From: Prevotella sp.
GTDB lineage: Bacteria; Bacteroidota; Bacteroidia; Bacteroidales; Bacteroidaceae
Length of the DNA stretch: 64,000 bases
Assembly (NCBI GenBank): GCA_017469955.1
Contig: JAFUFJ010000007.1
Span: 1-64,000 of the forward strand
Reading direction: 5' to 3'
Made by a program: the position numbers and the translations under genes. Below are positions 45,324 through 53,984 of the stretch, in pieces. Every line of letters begins with the position of its first letter. Position 1 is the first letter of the stretch. A model generated the notes under the pieces. That model was not told the DNA's origin, did no database searches, and saw only the letters and a program-made list of their open reading frames with translations.

Positions 45324-46208
45324 CTACAGGTAGACACCGAAAGAGATCGAGCGAAACTTGGGCGAATAGGTGGTGTTCAGCACTTCGCAGGGCGAGTATT
45401 TGAAGTAGAAGTTGACGAGAGGCGTATGGGCTACGGCCATGATGTCTACGGTCACAGCGTTGGCATGCACGTTGTTGGCAGTGTCTTTCTGTTTCCTTCC
45501 GTCGGCGTCTTTGTAGCGTGTCTTCAGGCTGCTGTGGGTGTTGAAGTTGACGACCGGCCCCACTCCGATGCTGTATTTTCTGCTGAACGGGTAGTGATAG
45601 AGTGCAGGCACCTGCAGGCTGAACACCTTCAGACGCGAAAAATCGGGTATGGCATTGTCGGGATAGCCGGCAACGAGGACGTTCGAGTCGGTGTCTTTCA
45701 GGAATCTCTGGCGGTTGGTCATGCGATAGTTGCGCCAGTCGATGCCGAATCCGACGGTCCATTTGGAGTGTCTGTATTCACGCTTCCACTCCAGAATGGT
45801 CCAGAAAATCTCCCATGATGAGCCCACGGATGTATGCATGTCGGCAGGGTTGCTGACGTCAGTGGCGCAGAGTCCGAGTCCGAGGTGTGTGGTCAGTTCC
45901 AGACCACGGTCCTCATAGTCGTAGCGTTGCTCGTGCTTTTTCTTCTTGATGAAGGGCACGGTAAAGTCCCAGCTGTCGCGGTTGATGTCCGTCTTGCCGA
46001 CGTAGTTGCTGTCGACCAGTTGTATAGTGCTCTGATAAGTGTAGTCGGGATCGCCTTCCTTGCCGTAGACTTTGATGGTCTGCAGGGAGTCCCCAGAGAT
46101 GATTTCGACACTTCTCGGATTGGAAAACCGGATGGTGTCGTTGGATTGTTGGGCTTGCATCGTGGCAGAAGCAACGATGGCTGTGAGGGTGAGAAATGTG
46201 TGTTTCAT
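45324..46208 (-). CDS. Outer-membrane beta-barrel-like protein, unknown function
   Basis: 294 residues with a signal peptide (cleavage near TMQAQ). The second half has alternating amphipathic strands rich in aromatic residues (WTVGFGIDWRNYRMTN, VFSLQVPALYHYPF, YSIGVGPVVNFNTH) and ends in FGVYL, a typical outer-membrane barrel terminus. Residues 30-95 look like a short plug or periplasmic part. It is the last gene of an ECF sigma-factor operon (20 bases behind the next gene), so it may respond to envelope conditions. Confidence 0.7.
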   Translation of the reverse strand: MKHTFLTLTAIVASATMQAQQSNDTIRFSNPRSVEIISGDSLQTIKVYGKEGDPDYTYQSTIQLVDSNYVGKTDINRDSWDFTVPFIKKKKHEQRYDYEDRGLELTTHLGLGLCATDVSNPADMHTSVGSSWEIFWTILEWKREYRHSKWTVGFGIDWRNYRMTNRQRFLKDTDSNVLVAGYPDNAIPDFSRLKVFSLQVPALYHYPFSRKYSIGVGPVVNFNTHSSLKTRYKDADGRKQKDTANNVHANAVTVDIMAVAHTPLVNFYFKYSPCEVLNTTYSPKFRSISFGVYL

Positions 46209-46227
46209 ATTGTTTGTCTTTTGTCTT

Positions 46228-46707
46228 TTAGTTGTTGAGAATGTCTTTGAGCTCTGTGATGGAGGCCACCGTGCCCTCCATGTAGATGAAGGTCAGCTCG
46301 TCGCCCTTGCGTTTGTAGCAGATGAAGCGGTGGATGTTGCCCTTCGACGGCAGCATGGCCATGTGGGTTTTCACAGGCTTCTTGCCCGGAAGGTTCTTGC
46401 TTTCGCTTTGCATGTAGTAGCCTTCAATGCGTTTTTCGGCCAACAGGTCGGGGAGGTTCTCCGTGTAGTCGAGGCGCATCAGCTCGTCAATCTTCCTGAC
46501 AATGTTGTCGTCTGCCTTCATCCTTGCACTGTGGAAATAGCTTAGCTTGTATCGGATGAGCTCCTTTCCGCGTACGATCGTCTCCACCATCTGCGACTGG
46601 GGTACGAGTTTCCCCTCGAAGATGTCGTTGACGTGAAGCCCCTTCTGGGCCTGCAGCTGGCAGGTGGCTGAGGCAGCAATGATAAGGATTGTGATGAGTC
46701 GTTTCAT
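46228..46707 (-). CDS. Secreted protein, DUF6108-like, unknown function
   Basis: 159 residues with a signal peptide (cleavage near CQLQAQ). The rest is a compact alpha/beta protein with IVRGKELIRYKLSYFHSAR and a final ELTFIYMEGTVASITELKDIL. It resembles a small Bacteroidales family (DUF6108 from memory, not verified). It lies 30 bases behind the putative anti-sigma gene and 19 bases before the barrel protein. Confidence 0.6.
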   Translation of the reverse strand: MKRLITILIIAASATCQLQAQKGLHVNDIFEGKLVPQSQMVETIVRGKELIRYKLSYFHSARMKADDNIVRKIDELMRLDYTENLPDLLAEKRIEGYYMQSESKNLPGKKPVKTHMAMLPSKGNIHRFICYKRKGDELTFIYMEGTVASITELKDILNN

Positions 46708-46737
46708 ATCTGTCGTGTGAATGGTTCAGGCTTGGTT

Positions 46738-47262
46738 TCAAAAGTCGTTGAAAAGGTCGTGCAGCTGGCTGTCCATCGTGGTCGTGGCTTCGTCGTCAAT
46801 CACGTCGTTGATGCACTGTCGCATCTCGCTCATGACAAACCTTTCGTCGACGCTTCGCTGTCCGTAGACGTAGGCAATGTAGTCGGGTTGGGCGTAGTTG
46901 CGGTAGAAAACGGCAAAGGCAAGGATTGCGATGATGCCCGCTGCCACGGCCATGTAACGGCGGAAGTGACGAGCCGGCAGGGTCGCGATGCGTACAGGTC
47001 TCTGCAGGAGTGGCCGTGAAGGTTCTTCGCAGGAAAAGGCGTTCTCGTCCTCGTCGTGTGCCCCTGTCTTCCTGAGGAGCATGGAAGCAAAGCCCTCCAT
47101 CAAAGGCTTGTAGGCCTGAAGGTCGGCAGGAATGTCGCCAGAGGCATAGGCTTCATAGAGCCATTGCTCCTCGTCCACCGTGGTTTCTCCGCCCATGAAG
47201 CGCTCGGTAAGCCGTCGCAGCTGCTCATGTCGGTTGTAGTTCATGTCTGTTTCTTTTTTCAT
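46738..47262 (-). CDS. Single-pass membrane protein, probable anti-sigma factor
   Basis: 174 residues; ATG at 47262 overlaps the sigma-factor stop by four bases, and a second ATG lies six codons in. The N-terminal 95 residues are cytoplasmic and helical (RLTERFMGGETTVDEEQWL), then one membrane helix at about 106-122 (YMAVAAGIIAILAFAVFY) and a short outer part. This matches an anti-sigma layout, with the cytoplasmic domain holding the ECF factor. It does not show FecR-type or zinc-finger signatures, so the assignment rests on position and topology. Confidence 0.65.
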   Translation of the reverse strand: MKKETDMNYNRHEQLRRLTERFMGGETTVDEEQWLYEAYASGDIPADLQAYKPLMEGFASMLLRKTGAHDEDENAFSCEEPSRPLLQRPVRIATLPARHFRRYMAVAAGIIAILAFAVFYRNYAQPDYIAYVYGQRSVDERFVMSEMRQCINDVIDDEATTTMDSQLHDLFNDF

Positions 47263-47747
47263 TCTTCGCGTGTTGTCTTAAGTTTCTCCCTCACCATCGT
47301 GCGCGCTCTGCTCAGCGCCATGCGTATGGCTGCGTCGGAAGTGCCGAGGATGTCGGCAATCTGGCGGGTCTCCAAGCCTTCTATATGGCGCAGTCGAAGG
47401 ATGGTTTGCTGCATGTCGGGGAGGTCGTCAATGATGTCCATCATGCGTTCGAGCATCTCATTAGGACCGTCGTCTTCATATCCGAAGGCGGCCAAGGAAG
47501 CTTCCGACGCCTGCTTTCGCACCACACTGATGCATAAGTTGCGGGTAATGACACTGGCCAGCGGGCCGATAGGCGCCTGCAGAGAGCTGCACATCGACCA
47601 TAGCTTCATCGAGACATCCTGCACGATGTCTTCGGCTGTCGAGGGGCATGGGCCGTTTTTGCAGGCGCTCCTCAGCCAGCTGTCGGCTTGATGCATGAGC
47701 CGTGGTCGCAGCTTTTCTAATTCTTTCTGAAACGCTTCAGGTGTCAT
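47259..47747 (-). CDS. ECF-type RNA polymerase sigma factor
   Basis: 162 residues with sigma region 2 (AEDIVQDVSMKLWSM) and region 4 (LPDMQQTILRLRHIEGLETRQIADILG then AAIRMALSRAR, a helix-turn-helix). It has no region 1 or 3, as expected for extracytoplasmic-function factors. It is the first gene of a four-gene minus-strand operon with a membrane partner and two exported proteins. No TAnnTTTG promoter is seen upstream, which would fit autoregulation by the ECF factor itself. Confidence 0.9.
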   Translation of the reverse strand: MTPEAFQKELEKLRPRLMHQADSWLRSACKNGPCPSTAEDIVQDVSMKLWSMCSSLQAPIGPLASVITRNLCISVVRKQASEASLAAFGYEDDGPNEMLERMMDIIDDLPDMQQTILRLRHIEGLETRQIADILGTSDAAIRMALSRARTMVREKLKTTREE

Positions 47748-47777
47748 TCTCGTCGGAATCTTCTATTTATAATACGC

Positions 47778-47817
47778 AAAAAAGTCCCATTTGTAACAAG
47801 CAAAAGGGACTTTTTTT
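47778..47817 (-). terminator. Terminator of the second susCD transcript
   Basis: AAAAAAGTCCC and its complement pair over 11 bases around a 17-base loop, and the minus strand ends in TTTTTT. It separates susD from the sigma-factor operon that follows on the same strand. Confidence 0.8.
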
Positions 47818-47849
47818 CAAAAAAACGGCATTTTTCTTGCAGACAAAGG

Positions 47850-49526
47850 TTAGTAACCCGGATTTTGCTGCAGGTTGTTGTTGAGCTCAATGGCCTGTGC
47901 AGGTATCGGAAACACAATGGTGTGCCGGTCGCTTTCGCCGTCGAGCTGGGGCCTCAAGTCATAGGGTTTGTGGAATCGATCGAAACGAATGAGGTCTTGA
48001 CGGCGCCATCCTTCCCACATGAGTTCAAGCAGCCGGTCGCTGAGAATCTGGTCTAAGCTGTTGCTGTTTCGGTAGCTCGTAGGGGCTCCCACACGCTCAT
48101 AGAGCTGCAGGCATGCGTCGGTTTCGGGTAGGTTGAGCTGCCCGCGCAGACATGCTTCGGAAACCATCAGCAGCACGTCGGCGTAGCGGAAGAGCACGAT
48201 GTCGTTCTGACAAAGCTGTCCGTCACTGTATGCCGTGCGGTCAATCTCATACTTCGACATGCGTGCTCCGGCAGTCTTCTCATATTCAGAACCGCTCAAG
48301 TCGAGCCTTACTTCAAAGGGATAATAGACAAGAGGCTGGCCGTCTTGCAGCAGAACAGGCTGGCCGTCGACCGTGACTTCTCCAGAGAAGAAGTTCATAT
48401 CCCAGCGCGGATCGGTGGAGAAAACCATGTGGGCACGATAGGTTGTGGCCGTTGAGAGCGTGGCGCACGAGCCGTTTTCACAGTCCATTCCTACGGCTCC
48501 TCCGTGAGCATAGTGGAAGGAACGGAAGAGATATTTGAAGATGTTGGGATAGAGAGTCTTGTCCATTGGAATAGTAAAGATGTTCTCCACCGAGGCTTCG
48601 TTGTGTACGGCGAAATTCTTGGCATAGTCTTCTTCGAGACGATAGCCAAAGTCGGTGAGCTTGTTGCAGTAGGCTATGCAGGTCTCCCAGACGTTTCCTT
48701 GCGGTACGTCGGTCAGGTTGAACACCGTCTGGCTACCTTCCGGCCGGTTGTTGTCAGTCCAGTCGTCGTCAAGATACACCTCTGCGTTGAGCATCAGCTT
48801 TGCCATTAAGAACCATACGACTGGGCGGGTAATGCGGCCATAGTACTCTCCCTCCTGGTTGCTTCTGCCAAGTGGCAGCGACGAAACGGCGCTTTGCAGC
48901 TCGTCAACGATAAACTTGAAGGCTTCGCTGCGCTCGCTTTGACGGATGTCTGACAGCGGAACATCTTCACTTGTGACAATGGGAATGCGACCGAACATGT
49001 CCATCAAGTAATAGTAGAACAAGGCTCGCAAGGCTCGCACCTCGGCTTTGTAGGCTGCCAGTTGCTCGGTTGTAAGCAAGCTTTGGTATTGGTCAAGGCG
49101 TGCCAGTGAACGATTGCAGAGCATGACTACCTTGTAAAGATAGGTCCATGTGGCATAAAGCTCATTGTCGTTGGCCGTCCAAGTGTGCAAGTAGAGGTGC
49201 TGCCAAAACCCTCCGTCGTACCAGTCTCCGCCGCGAGTGGGCAGCATGGCCTCGTCGGTTGTGAAGGTATTGTAGTCATAGACACCGCGATAGGTACCTT
49301 GAAGACCTTCGGAATCGGCATGCCCTCCTATATAATTATATAAGGTAGCCACAGTGTTGATATAGAGACTTGACGCCGAAGCGTAGGCTTGTTCTTCGGT
49401 TAGCTGCCCGCGTGGGTTCTCGTCAAGGCATGAAATGACAAGCAATGATGTCAACAGGCATCCTCCAATTTGCAGACTTCTGGCCGTTGGCTTGCAGAAA
49501 AGTCTTCTTATAGTTGTCGTTATCAT
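47850..49526 (-). CDS. SusD/RagB-type lipoprotein, second locus
   Basis: 558 residues, a normal SusD length. Lipobox SLLVISC. SusD-type features are the N-terminal EEQAYASASSLYINTVATLYNYI, the AYKAEVRALRALFYYYLMDMFGRIP motif near 165, and a C-terminal DRLLELMWEGWRRQDLIRFDRF segment, then PIPAQAIELNNNLQQNPGY at the end. It partners the SusC 64 bases upstream. No glycosidase gene lies beside this pair, so its substrate is open. Confidence 0.94.
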   Translation of the reverse strand: MITTTIRRLFCKPTARSLQIGGCLLTSLLVISCLDENPRGQLTEEQAYASASSLYINTVATLYNYIGGHADSEGLQGTYRGVYDYNTFTTDEAMLPTRGGDWYDGGFWQHLYLHTWTANDNELYATWTYLYKVVMLCNRSLARLDQYQSLLTTEQLAAYKAEVRALRALFYYYLMDMFGRIPIVTSEDVPLSDIRQSERSEAFKFIVDELQSAVSSLPLGRSNQEGEYYGRITRPVVWFLMAKLMLNAEVYLDDDWTDNNRPEGSQTVFNLTDVPQGNVWETCIAYCNKLTDFGYRLEEDYAKNFAVHNEASVENIFTIPMDKTLYPNIFKYLFRSFHYAHGGAVGMDCENGSCATLSTATTYRAHMVFSTDPRWDMNFFSGEVTVDGQPVLLQDGQPLVYYPFEVRLDLSGSEYEKTAGARMSKYEIDRTAYSDGQLCQNDIVLFRYADVLLMVSEACLRGQLNLPETDACLQLYERVGAPTSYRNSNSLDQILSDRLLELMWEGWRRQDLIRFDRFHKPYDLRPQLDGESDRHTIVFPIPAQAIELNNNLQQNPGY

Positions 49527-49590
49527 AATGGATAGTTGTTGATGATGATGAATAATCTTCCTCTGTTTGCAGGTGATTTTTCCTGATATA

Positions 49591-52302
49591 TCAGAACTGG
49601 ATGCTCAGTCCGAAGGAATATGAACGGTAGGGTGGGTAAGAACGCTTGTCGTCAATGCCGAGCGTGTTGGAGACGACATAGCTGTTGATCATGGGAGTAA
49701 GCCCGCTATAGCTGGTGATAGTGCCAAGGTTGTTGACCGAGCATGACAGCCTTAGCGCACTGATATGCTTAGAGCGGACGGGCACGTTCCAGCCTATGGT
49801 GACATAATCGAAGTTCAGATAATCACCGCTTTCCAGCCAATAGTCGGTAGCAGTCTGATCCTGTATGTTCTGCAGAGGTGCCTTTTCCATGACATTGTAG
49901 TCGGGAAACGACGCCATGTTCATATAGGTAAGTGAAGTGCCATTGTATATCTTATGCCCGAAAGCCCCGTTCATTTGCAGGGAGATGTCAAAGGCTTTAT
50001 ATCGGAAAGAAACGTTCGATCCGAGCGTCATCTTTGGCGTTGCCTGCCCAGCAATGTATCGGTCGCCGCCGTCTTCGATGTTGATGTCGCCACTGTTGTC
50101 AAGGTCGGCTATCTCATAAGAGTAGCTCCCGTCGGCATTCTTGGTAAGCCCTGTGCAGTGCGGCAAGTAGAAAACACCCAGTGATTCGCCGACAATTTGG
50201 TAGACGATGTTATTGTCTCCTCCATGAAAACCGGCACCGTTCAGCGCCCCGATTGACGTGACATCTGCTGCAGACATGTATTGCCCGTTGTGGTAACCCG
50301 ATAGAGAAATCAGCTTATTCCGTTGCCATGACAGGTTGACATTGATGTTCAGTTCCATGTCTTTCCTTTGCAAAGGTGTTGCACCAAGGCCGATTTCAAT
50401 ACCGCGATTCTCCATTTTCCCGATGTTAGCCAACATCTTTTCATAGACATATGGGGGCACTGGGACGTCATACATGTATAGCATGTCGCGGGTCTTTGAG
50501 TAGTAATATTCGGCAGTCATCACAATGCGATTCTGGAGAAATCCCATGTCTGTTCCGATGTTAAACGTGGAACGCGTCTCCCATTTCAGGTCAGGGTTGC
50601 TGTTTTTGCTGATGCTCATGGTGACGACTGGTGAGCCGTTATAGGGTACGACGCCGTTCTGTCTGAGCAAAGAGAGGGAGTTGTAAGAGGATATTCCTCC
50701 AAGGTTTCCCGATTCTCCCCAGCCGGTTCTGAGCTTGAATGCGGAGAGAAGTTGGCGTATGTCGGACCTGTTTCCGATGTCTTTCATCACATCCCATTCG
50801 GCCGATACTGACGGGAAATAGCCCCAAGTGTTATTCTTCCCGACCATAGACGAACCGTCGGCACGCATGGTGGCTGATATCTTATACCGGTCTTTCAGCG
50901 TATAGTTCGTACTTATCATGGCAGATGCCAGCGACGGATCTTGGTATTCTGAGTCAGTTCCGCCGTAAGGACGGATGCTCCCGGCACCTAAGTTGTCGTA
51001 ACCAAGTTCGGTAGTGGTGAATCCTTTTACCAAAGTCCAGAATCCTGTCTGCCTGCTTTTCTGGTATTCTCCCAGAAGAGATGCCTCTAAGTGATGCTGT
51101 TGCCATGTGTTACTGTAGTTCAACTGGGCATTTCCCAACCAGTCTTCTGTCTTGTGTTCACCCCTGTAAGCCTGTCCTTGAGCCCAAACCCAGGTGGGAC
51201 AGAATATCCCATTCTCCGTAGATGCATAGGAATATGACCCGAAGAGCGACCCTTTCAGGTTGCCTGTCTGTGGTGAAGCCAGCATGTTGAAGGTCAGTTC
51301 TGCATGAGTATTGAAGTTGAGGTTCTTTTCGTTGTCCTTCTCATACAGCAATGCTCCTGGCGGATTTATCTGAGAAGCGTTTCCGTTTTTGTCCCATCCG
51401 CCGTTTTTATTCATGCCTGAAGGATAAGTGGGATTCTGCGTAGCTGCCGAGTAGAACAGCTTCTGATCGTCGAATATATACCGGTTGTCCTGAGATGAGC
51501 CGAACACTCCAAGGTCTATTTTCAGGAAGTCGTCAAAGGCATGTTGCTGTAAATCGACTTTTGCGATGAAGTTTTGGTATTCGTTTACGCGGACGATTGT
51601 GCGATGATCCATCAGGCCAATCGAGGCTCTATAGCTCGATTTTTCTGACCCTCCTGAGAAAGCAACGTGATGGTTCTGCACGTAACCTGTCCGTGTAACA
51701 ACGTCTTGAAAATTAGTGTTGTAGCCGCCATCGGTGGCAAAAATTCCAAGCGTCTGTGCTGTATTCAGGTAGGCATCCCTGTCCATCATGCTGATGGTTC
51801 CATATTTTTGTTCAAAACCGACGTTGCCATCGTAGGAGATATGGAACTGTCCTCCATGTCCTTTTTTCGTAGCAACCTCAATCACACCGCTTGCTCCTCG
51901 CGAGCCGTATTGTGCGGTTTCAGCTGCATTTTTCAGGATGGTGAACGACTCGATGTCTGCCGGATAGATGGTAGAGAGCGTGGCAAGGTCAGACGATACT
52001 CCGTCAATGATGACCAACGGGTCGTTGCCTCCTGTCAGCGAAGTGGTGCCTCTGACTCGTACCGACGACAGCATTGCCATTCTGTCAGAACCGCTTGAAG
52101 CCACATTTACACCGGCAGCCTGTCCCGTCAAGGCATCCAGAGAGTTGTTCAGGAGTCCTTTGTTCATGCGGTCTTCGCCCACTCTGTCAACCGAACCTGT
52201 TTGATGTCGTTGCTGCAGAGAGTCTGTTTTTTCTGTCTGAGCATGTGAGTTGATGGTCCATGCGGTTAGCAAAAGACAGAATAAAAGTCCGTTTTTTCTC
52301 AT
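49591..52302 (-). CDS. SusC/RagA-type TonB-dependent transporter, short N-terminus
   Basis: 903 residues, about 150 shorter than the SusC at 2454. After the signal peptide (cleavage near NSHAQ) there is no carboxypeptidase-D regulatory-like domain; it goes in about 40 residues straight to the plug (LLNNSLDALTGQAAGVNV, VRVRGTTSLTGGNDPLVIIDGV). The barrel and the C-terminal YSFGLSIQF are intact, so it is not a degraded gene. Known short relatives exist, but how they couple to TonB is less clear. It is transcribed from 52331-52338 with its SusD behind it. Confidence 0.93.
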   Translation of the reverse strand: MRKNGLLFCLLLTAWTINSHAQTEKTDSLQQRHQTGSVDRVGEDRMNKGLLNNSLDALTGQAAGVNVASSGSDRMAMLSSVRVRGTTSLTGGNDPLVIIDGVSSDLATLSTIYPADIESFTILKNAAETAQYGSRGASGVIEVATKKGHGGQFHISYDGNVGFEQKYGTISMMDRDAYLNTAQTLGIFATDGGYNTNFQDVVTRTGYVQNHHVAFSGGSEKSSYRASIGLMDHRTIVRVNEYQNFIAKVDLQQHAFDDFLKIDLGVFGSSQDNRYIFDDQKLFYSAATQNPTYPSGMNKNGGWDKNGNASQINPPGALLYEKDNEKNLNFNTHAELTFNMLASPQTGNLKGSLFGSYSYASTENGIFCPTWVWAQGQAYRGEHKTEDWLGNAQLNYSNTWQQHHLEASLLGEYQKSRQTGFWTLVKGFTTTELGYDNLGAGSIRPYGGTDSEYQDPSLASAMISTNYTLKDRYKISATMRADGSSMVGKNNTWGYFPSVSAEWDVMKDIGNRSDIRQLLSAFKLRTGWGESGNLGGISSYNSLSLLRQNGVVPYNGSPVVTMSISKNSNPDLKWETRSTFNIGTDMGFLQNRIVMTAEYYYSKTRDMLYMYDVPVPPYVYEKMLANIGKMENRGIEIGLGATPLQRKDMELNINVNLSWQRNKLISLSGYHNGQYMSAADVTSIGALNGAGFHGGDNNIVYQIVGESLGVFYLPHCTGLTKNADGSYSYEIADLDNSGDINIEDGGDRYIAGQATPKMTLGSNVSFRYKAFDISLQMNGAFGHKIYNGTSLTYMNMASFPDYNVMEKAPLQNIQDQTATDYWLESGDYLNFDYVTIGWNVPVRSKHISALRLSCSVNNLGTITSYSGLTPMINSYVVSNTLGIDDKRSYPPYRSYSFGLSIQF

Positions 52303-52330
52303 GTTTAGGATGATTTTGGTTTTCTATGTG

Positions 52331-52338
52331 CAAAGGTA
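52331..52338 (-). promoter_or_regulatory. -7 promoter element of the second susCD pair
   Basis: TACCTTTG on the minus strand matches TAnnTTTG exactly and lies 29 bases before the susC ATG. No convincing -33 TTTG is seen at 19-20 bases, which may mean that it needs an activator. Confidence 0.6.
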
Positions 52339-52486
52339 ATAGATAAAATCTGAATATCTTAAAAAATGATGTGTTTTGGAGAAGAATCTTTTTTCTTTTT
52401 TTATTGTAGGTGACGGAACAAGGTGTTTACGCCGGATACTCTTGTGGGTGTCTTGACGAAGAGTGCGCGGGGTAGGGGTGATTCGA

Positions 52487-52528
52487 AATGAAGCAGGGGC
52501 AGAATGTTGGTCCTGTCCCTGCTTCATT
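52487..52528. terminator. Stem-loop behind the phosphoesterase operon
   Basis: A 16-bp stem with one wobble pair (AATGAAGCAGGGGCAG at 52487, CTGTCCCTGCTTCATT at 52513) and a 10-base loop. The T tract after it is short, so it is a likely but not certain terminator for the minus-strand phosphoesterase transcript. Confidence 0.55.
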
Positions 52529-52575
52529 GATGTGTGTATTCCTGCCGACGCTTGGTCTTTCGGCTGATACATTGT

Positions 52576-53547
52576 CTATATGAAGAGAATTTCCCGTCCG
52601 TGGAAGAGGAAGCTGCCTGCCACAAGATATTCACGACAGGTGGGTGAGAACCGGTCTTCCACGCTGATGTGCTCATGCCCGGCAAGTATACATCTGAGTA
52701 AAGGCTCCTGCTTCAGGTATGCAATGAAGTCGCGAGTCACGGAGTCTTCTTGCTGAGCTTTATAATCACTCTTAGCTTCGGGCATCTCTCCTGTGGTCAT
52801 TCTTCCCTTTTCATGCCAAAAGCGATGGGTGGCTCTCCATATGTTTCCGGTGTAGAATGGTACGTGCATGCAGAGCACAATCGGCAGCCCTTTCTTCACT
52901 TCTTCTTTGAAAAGAGCCACCTGTTCAGCTGTCACGTAGCCGTAAACATCGTCGAGTGTGATGAAGTTGACGCCGTTTGCTACCTGAGATTGGAATCTCA
53001 CGTCGAAGGGATAGACGCTTTGCAAGAGGCTTCTTGTTCGGTCTTTGAATACTTCGGTGTGCTCTTCTTTGGGGTTGCTGAGCCACATATCAGGAGAGAA
53101 CTCGTGGTTGCCCATCGAGCCGATGAGCCCATTTCCGAAGTATTTTCTTACGAGATCAAAGTTAGCTTCGCTCTGCCAGTCGATGATGTCTCCCGTATGT
53201 ACGACATAGTCGACGTGCTGTTTTGCCCATTCGAGCGCGTCTCTCAGAGCCTCTTCCTGCCTTCCTCCGAAGGTCTTGGTGCGTGTTTTGTTCAGTTCCT
53301 GCTTGTTCTTGTCCTCATGAGCATAGGCTGCCGTGAGATGGCTGTCTGAAAGATGCAGGACTGAGAACGGCTGCTTCAGTCCGATTTCTACGGTGGCATA
53401 GCTCAGGGAAAGCCTTTCGTAGCGTCCGCGTTCGGAAAACACCTTCGGCTTGTCTTTGGCTATTGCCGGCAGTTGCGACGTGGCAATCAGGGCTCCTACG
53501 CCAGCCATGCGCTTGATGAAGCCCCTTCGGTCGATGTTGTGTTCCAT
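52576..53547 (-). CDS. Exported metallophosphoesterase (Tat signal)
   Basis: 323 residues. The N-terminus has a twin-arginine type signal (DRRGFIKRMAGVGALIATS). The calcineurin-like metal site is present in the usual order: HLSDSH at 65-70, HTGDIIDW, GNHEFS, and histidines in CMHVPF and AGHEHIS. Substrate specificity cannot be predicted. It lies 18 bases behind the FMN-binding protein gene and is the last gene of that cluster. Confidence 0.85.
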   Translation of the reverse strand: MEHNIDRRGFIKRMAGVGALIATSQLPAIAKDKPKVFSERGRYERLSLSYATVEIGLKQPFSVLHLSDSHLTAAYAHEDKNKQELNKTRTKTFGGRQEEALRDALEWAKQHVDYVVHTGDIIDWQSEANFDLVRKYFGNGLIGSMGNHEFSPDMWLSNPKEEHTEVFKDRTRSLLQSVYPFDVRFQSQVANGVNFITLDDVYGYVTAEQVALFKEEVKKGLPIVLCMHVPFYTGNIWRATHRFWHEKGRMTTGEMPEAKSDYKAQQEDSVTRDFIAYLKQEPLLRCILAGHEHISVEDRFSPTCREYLVAGSFLFHGREILFI

Positions 53548-53565
53548 GGTTTTTCAGTAAAAGGT

Positions 53566-53952
53566 TTATCGGTGTTCTTCGTAATATTTGAGTCCTTCCT
53601 GCACGTTCTTGATGAGAGCTTCCGACGACATGGTAGCTCCCGAGACGGCGTCCACCTTCAGTGTCTTGGCCTTCTGGATGTCTTTTCCGCTATATTTCTT
53701 CAAGACATTCTTGGCCTGATTGAAATATTCGGGTGTCTCTTTGGTGGGAAGTGCCACTACTTTGGCGATTTTGTTTCCTTTGATGTGAATCTCTACGGGC
53801 GTGGTGTATTTGTATCCACGGATGCTTTTGGTGATCGGCTTGGTGTTGACGATGGTCTCACCGCCTTGTTTCGTGACGACTTCGTCGCCAGGCATCATGC
53901 TCATCAGGCATGCTGAGACGGCAAATGCGCACAAGTATACAATCTTTTTCAT
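53566..53952 (-). CDS. Exported FMN-binding domain protein
   Basis: 128 residues from MKKIVYLCAF, with a signal peptide. A longer in-frame reading back to 54555 runs through the neighbouring gene and is rejected. The FMN-binding domain covers about 50-125, with VDAVSGATMSSEALIKNV: the SGAT-type motif is where ApbE flavin transferases attach FMN to a Thr/Ser in related proteins such as NqrC and RnfG. It may be a small covalent flavoprotein carrying electrons outside the inner membrane. It is 32 bases behind a membrane protein gene and 18 before the phosphoesterase. Confidence 0.8.
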   Translation of the reverse strand: MKKIVYLCAFAVSACLMSMMPGDEVVTKQGGETIVNTKPITKSIRGYKYTTPVEIHIKGNKIAKVVALPTKETPEYFNQAKNVLKKYSGKDIQKAKTLKVDAVSGATMSSEALIKNVQEGLKYYEEHR

Positions 53953-53984
53953 TTTTCTTGTATGTTTTAAGTTGCTATGTTCAT

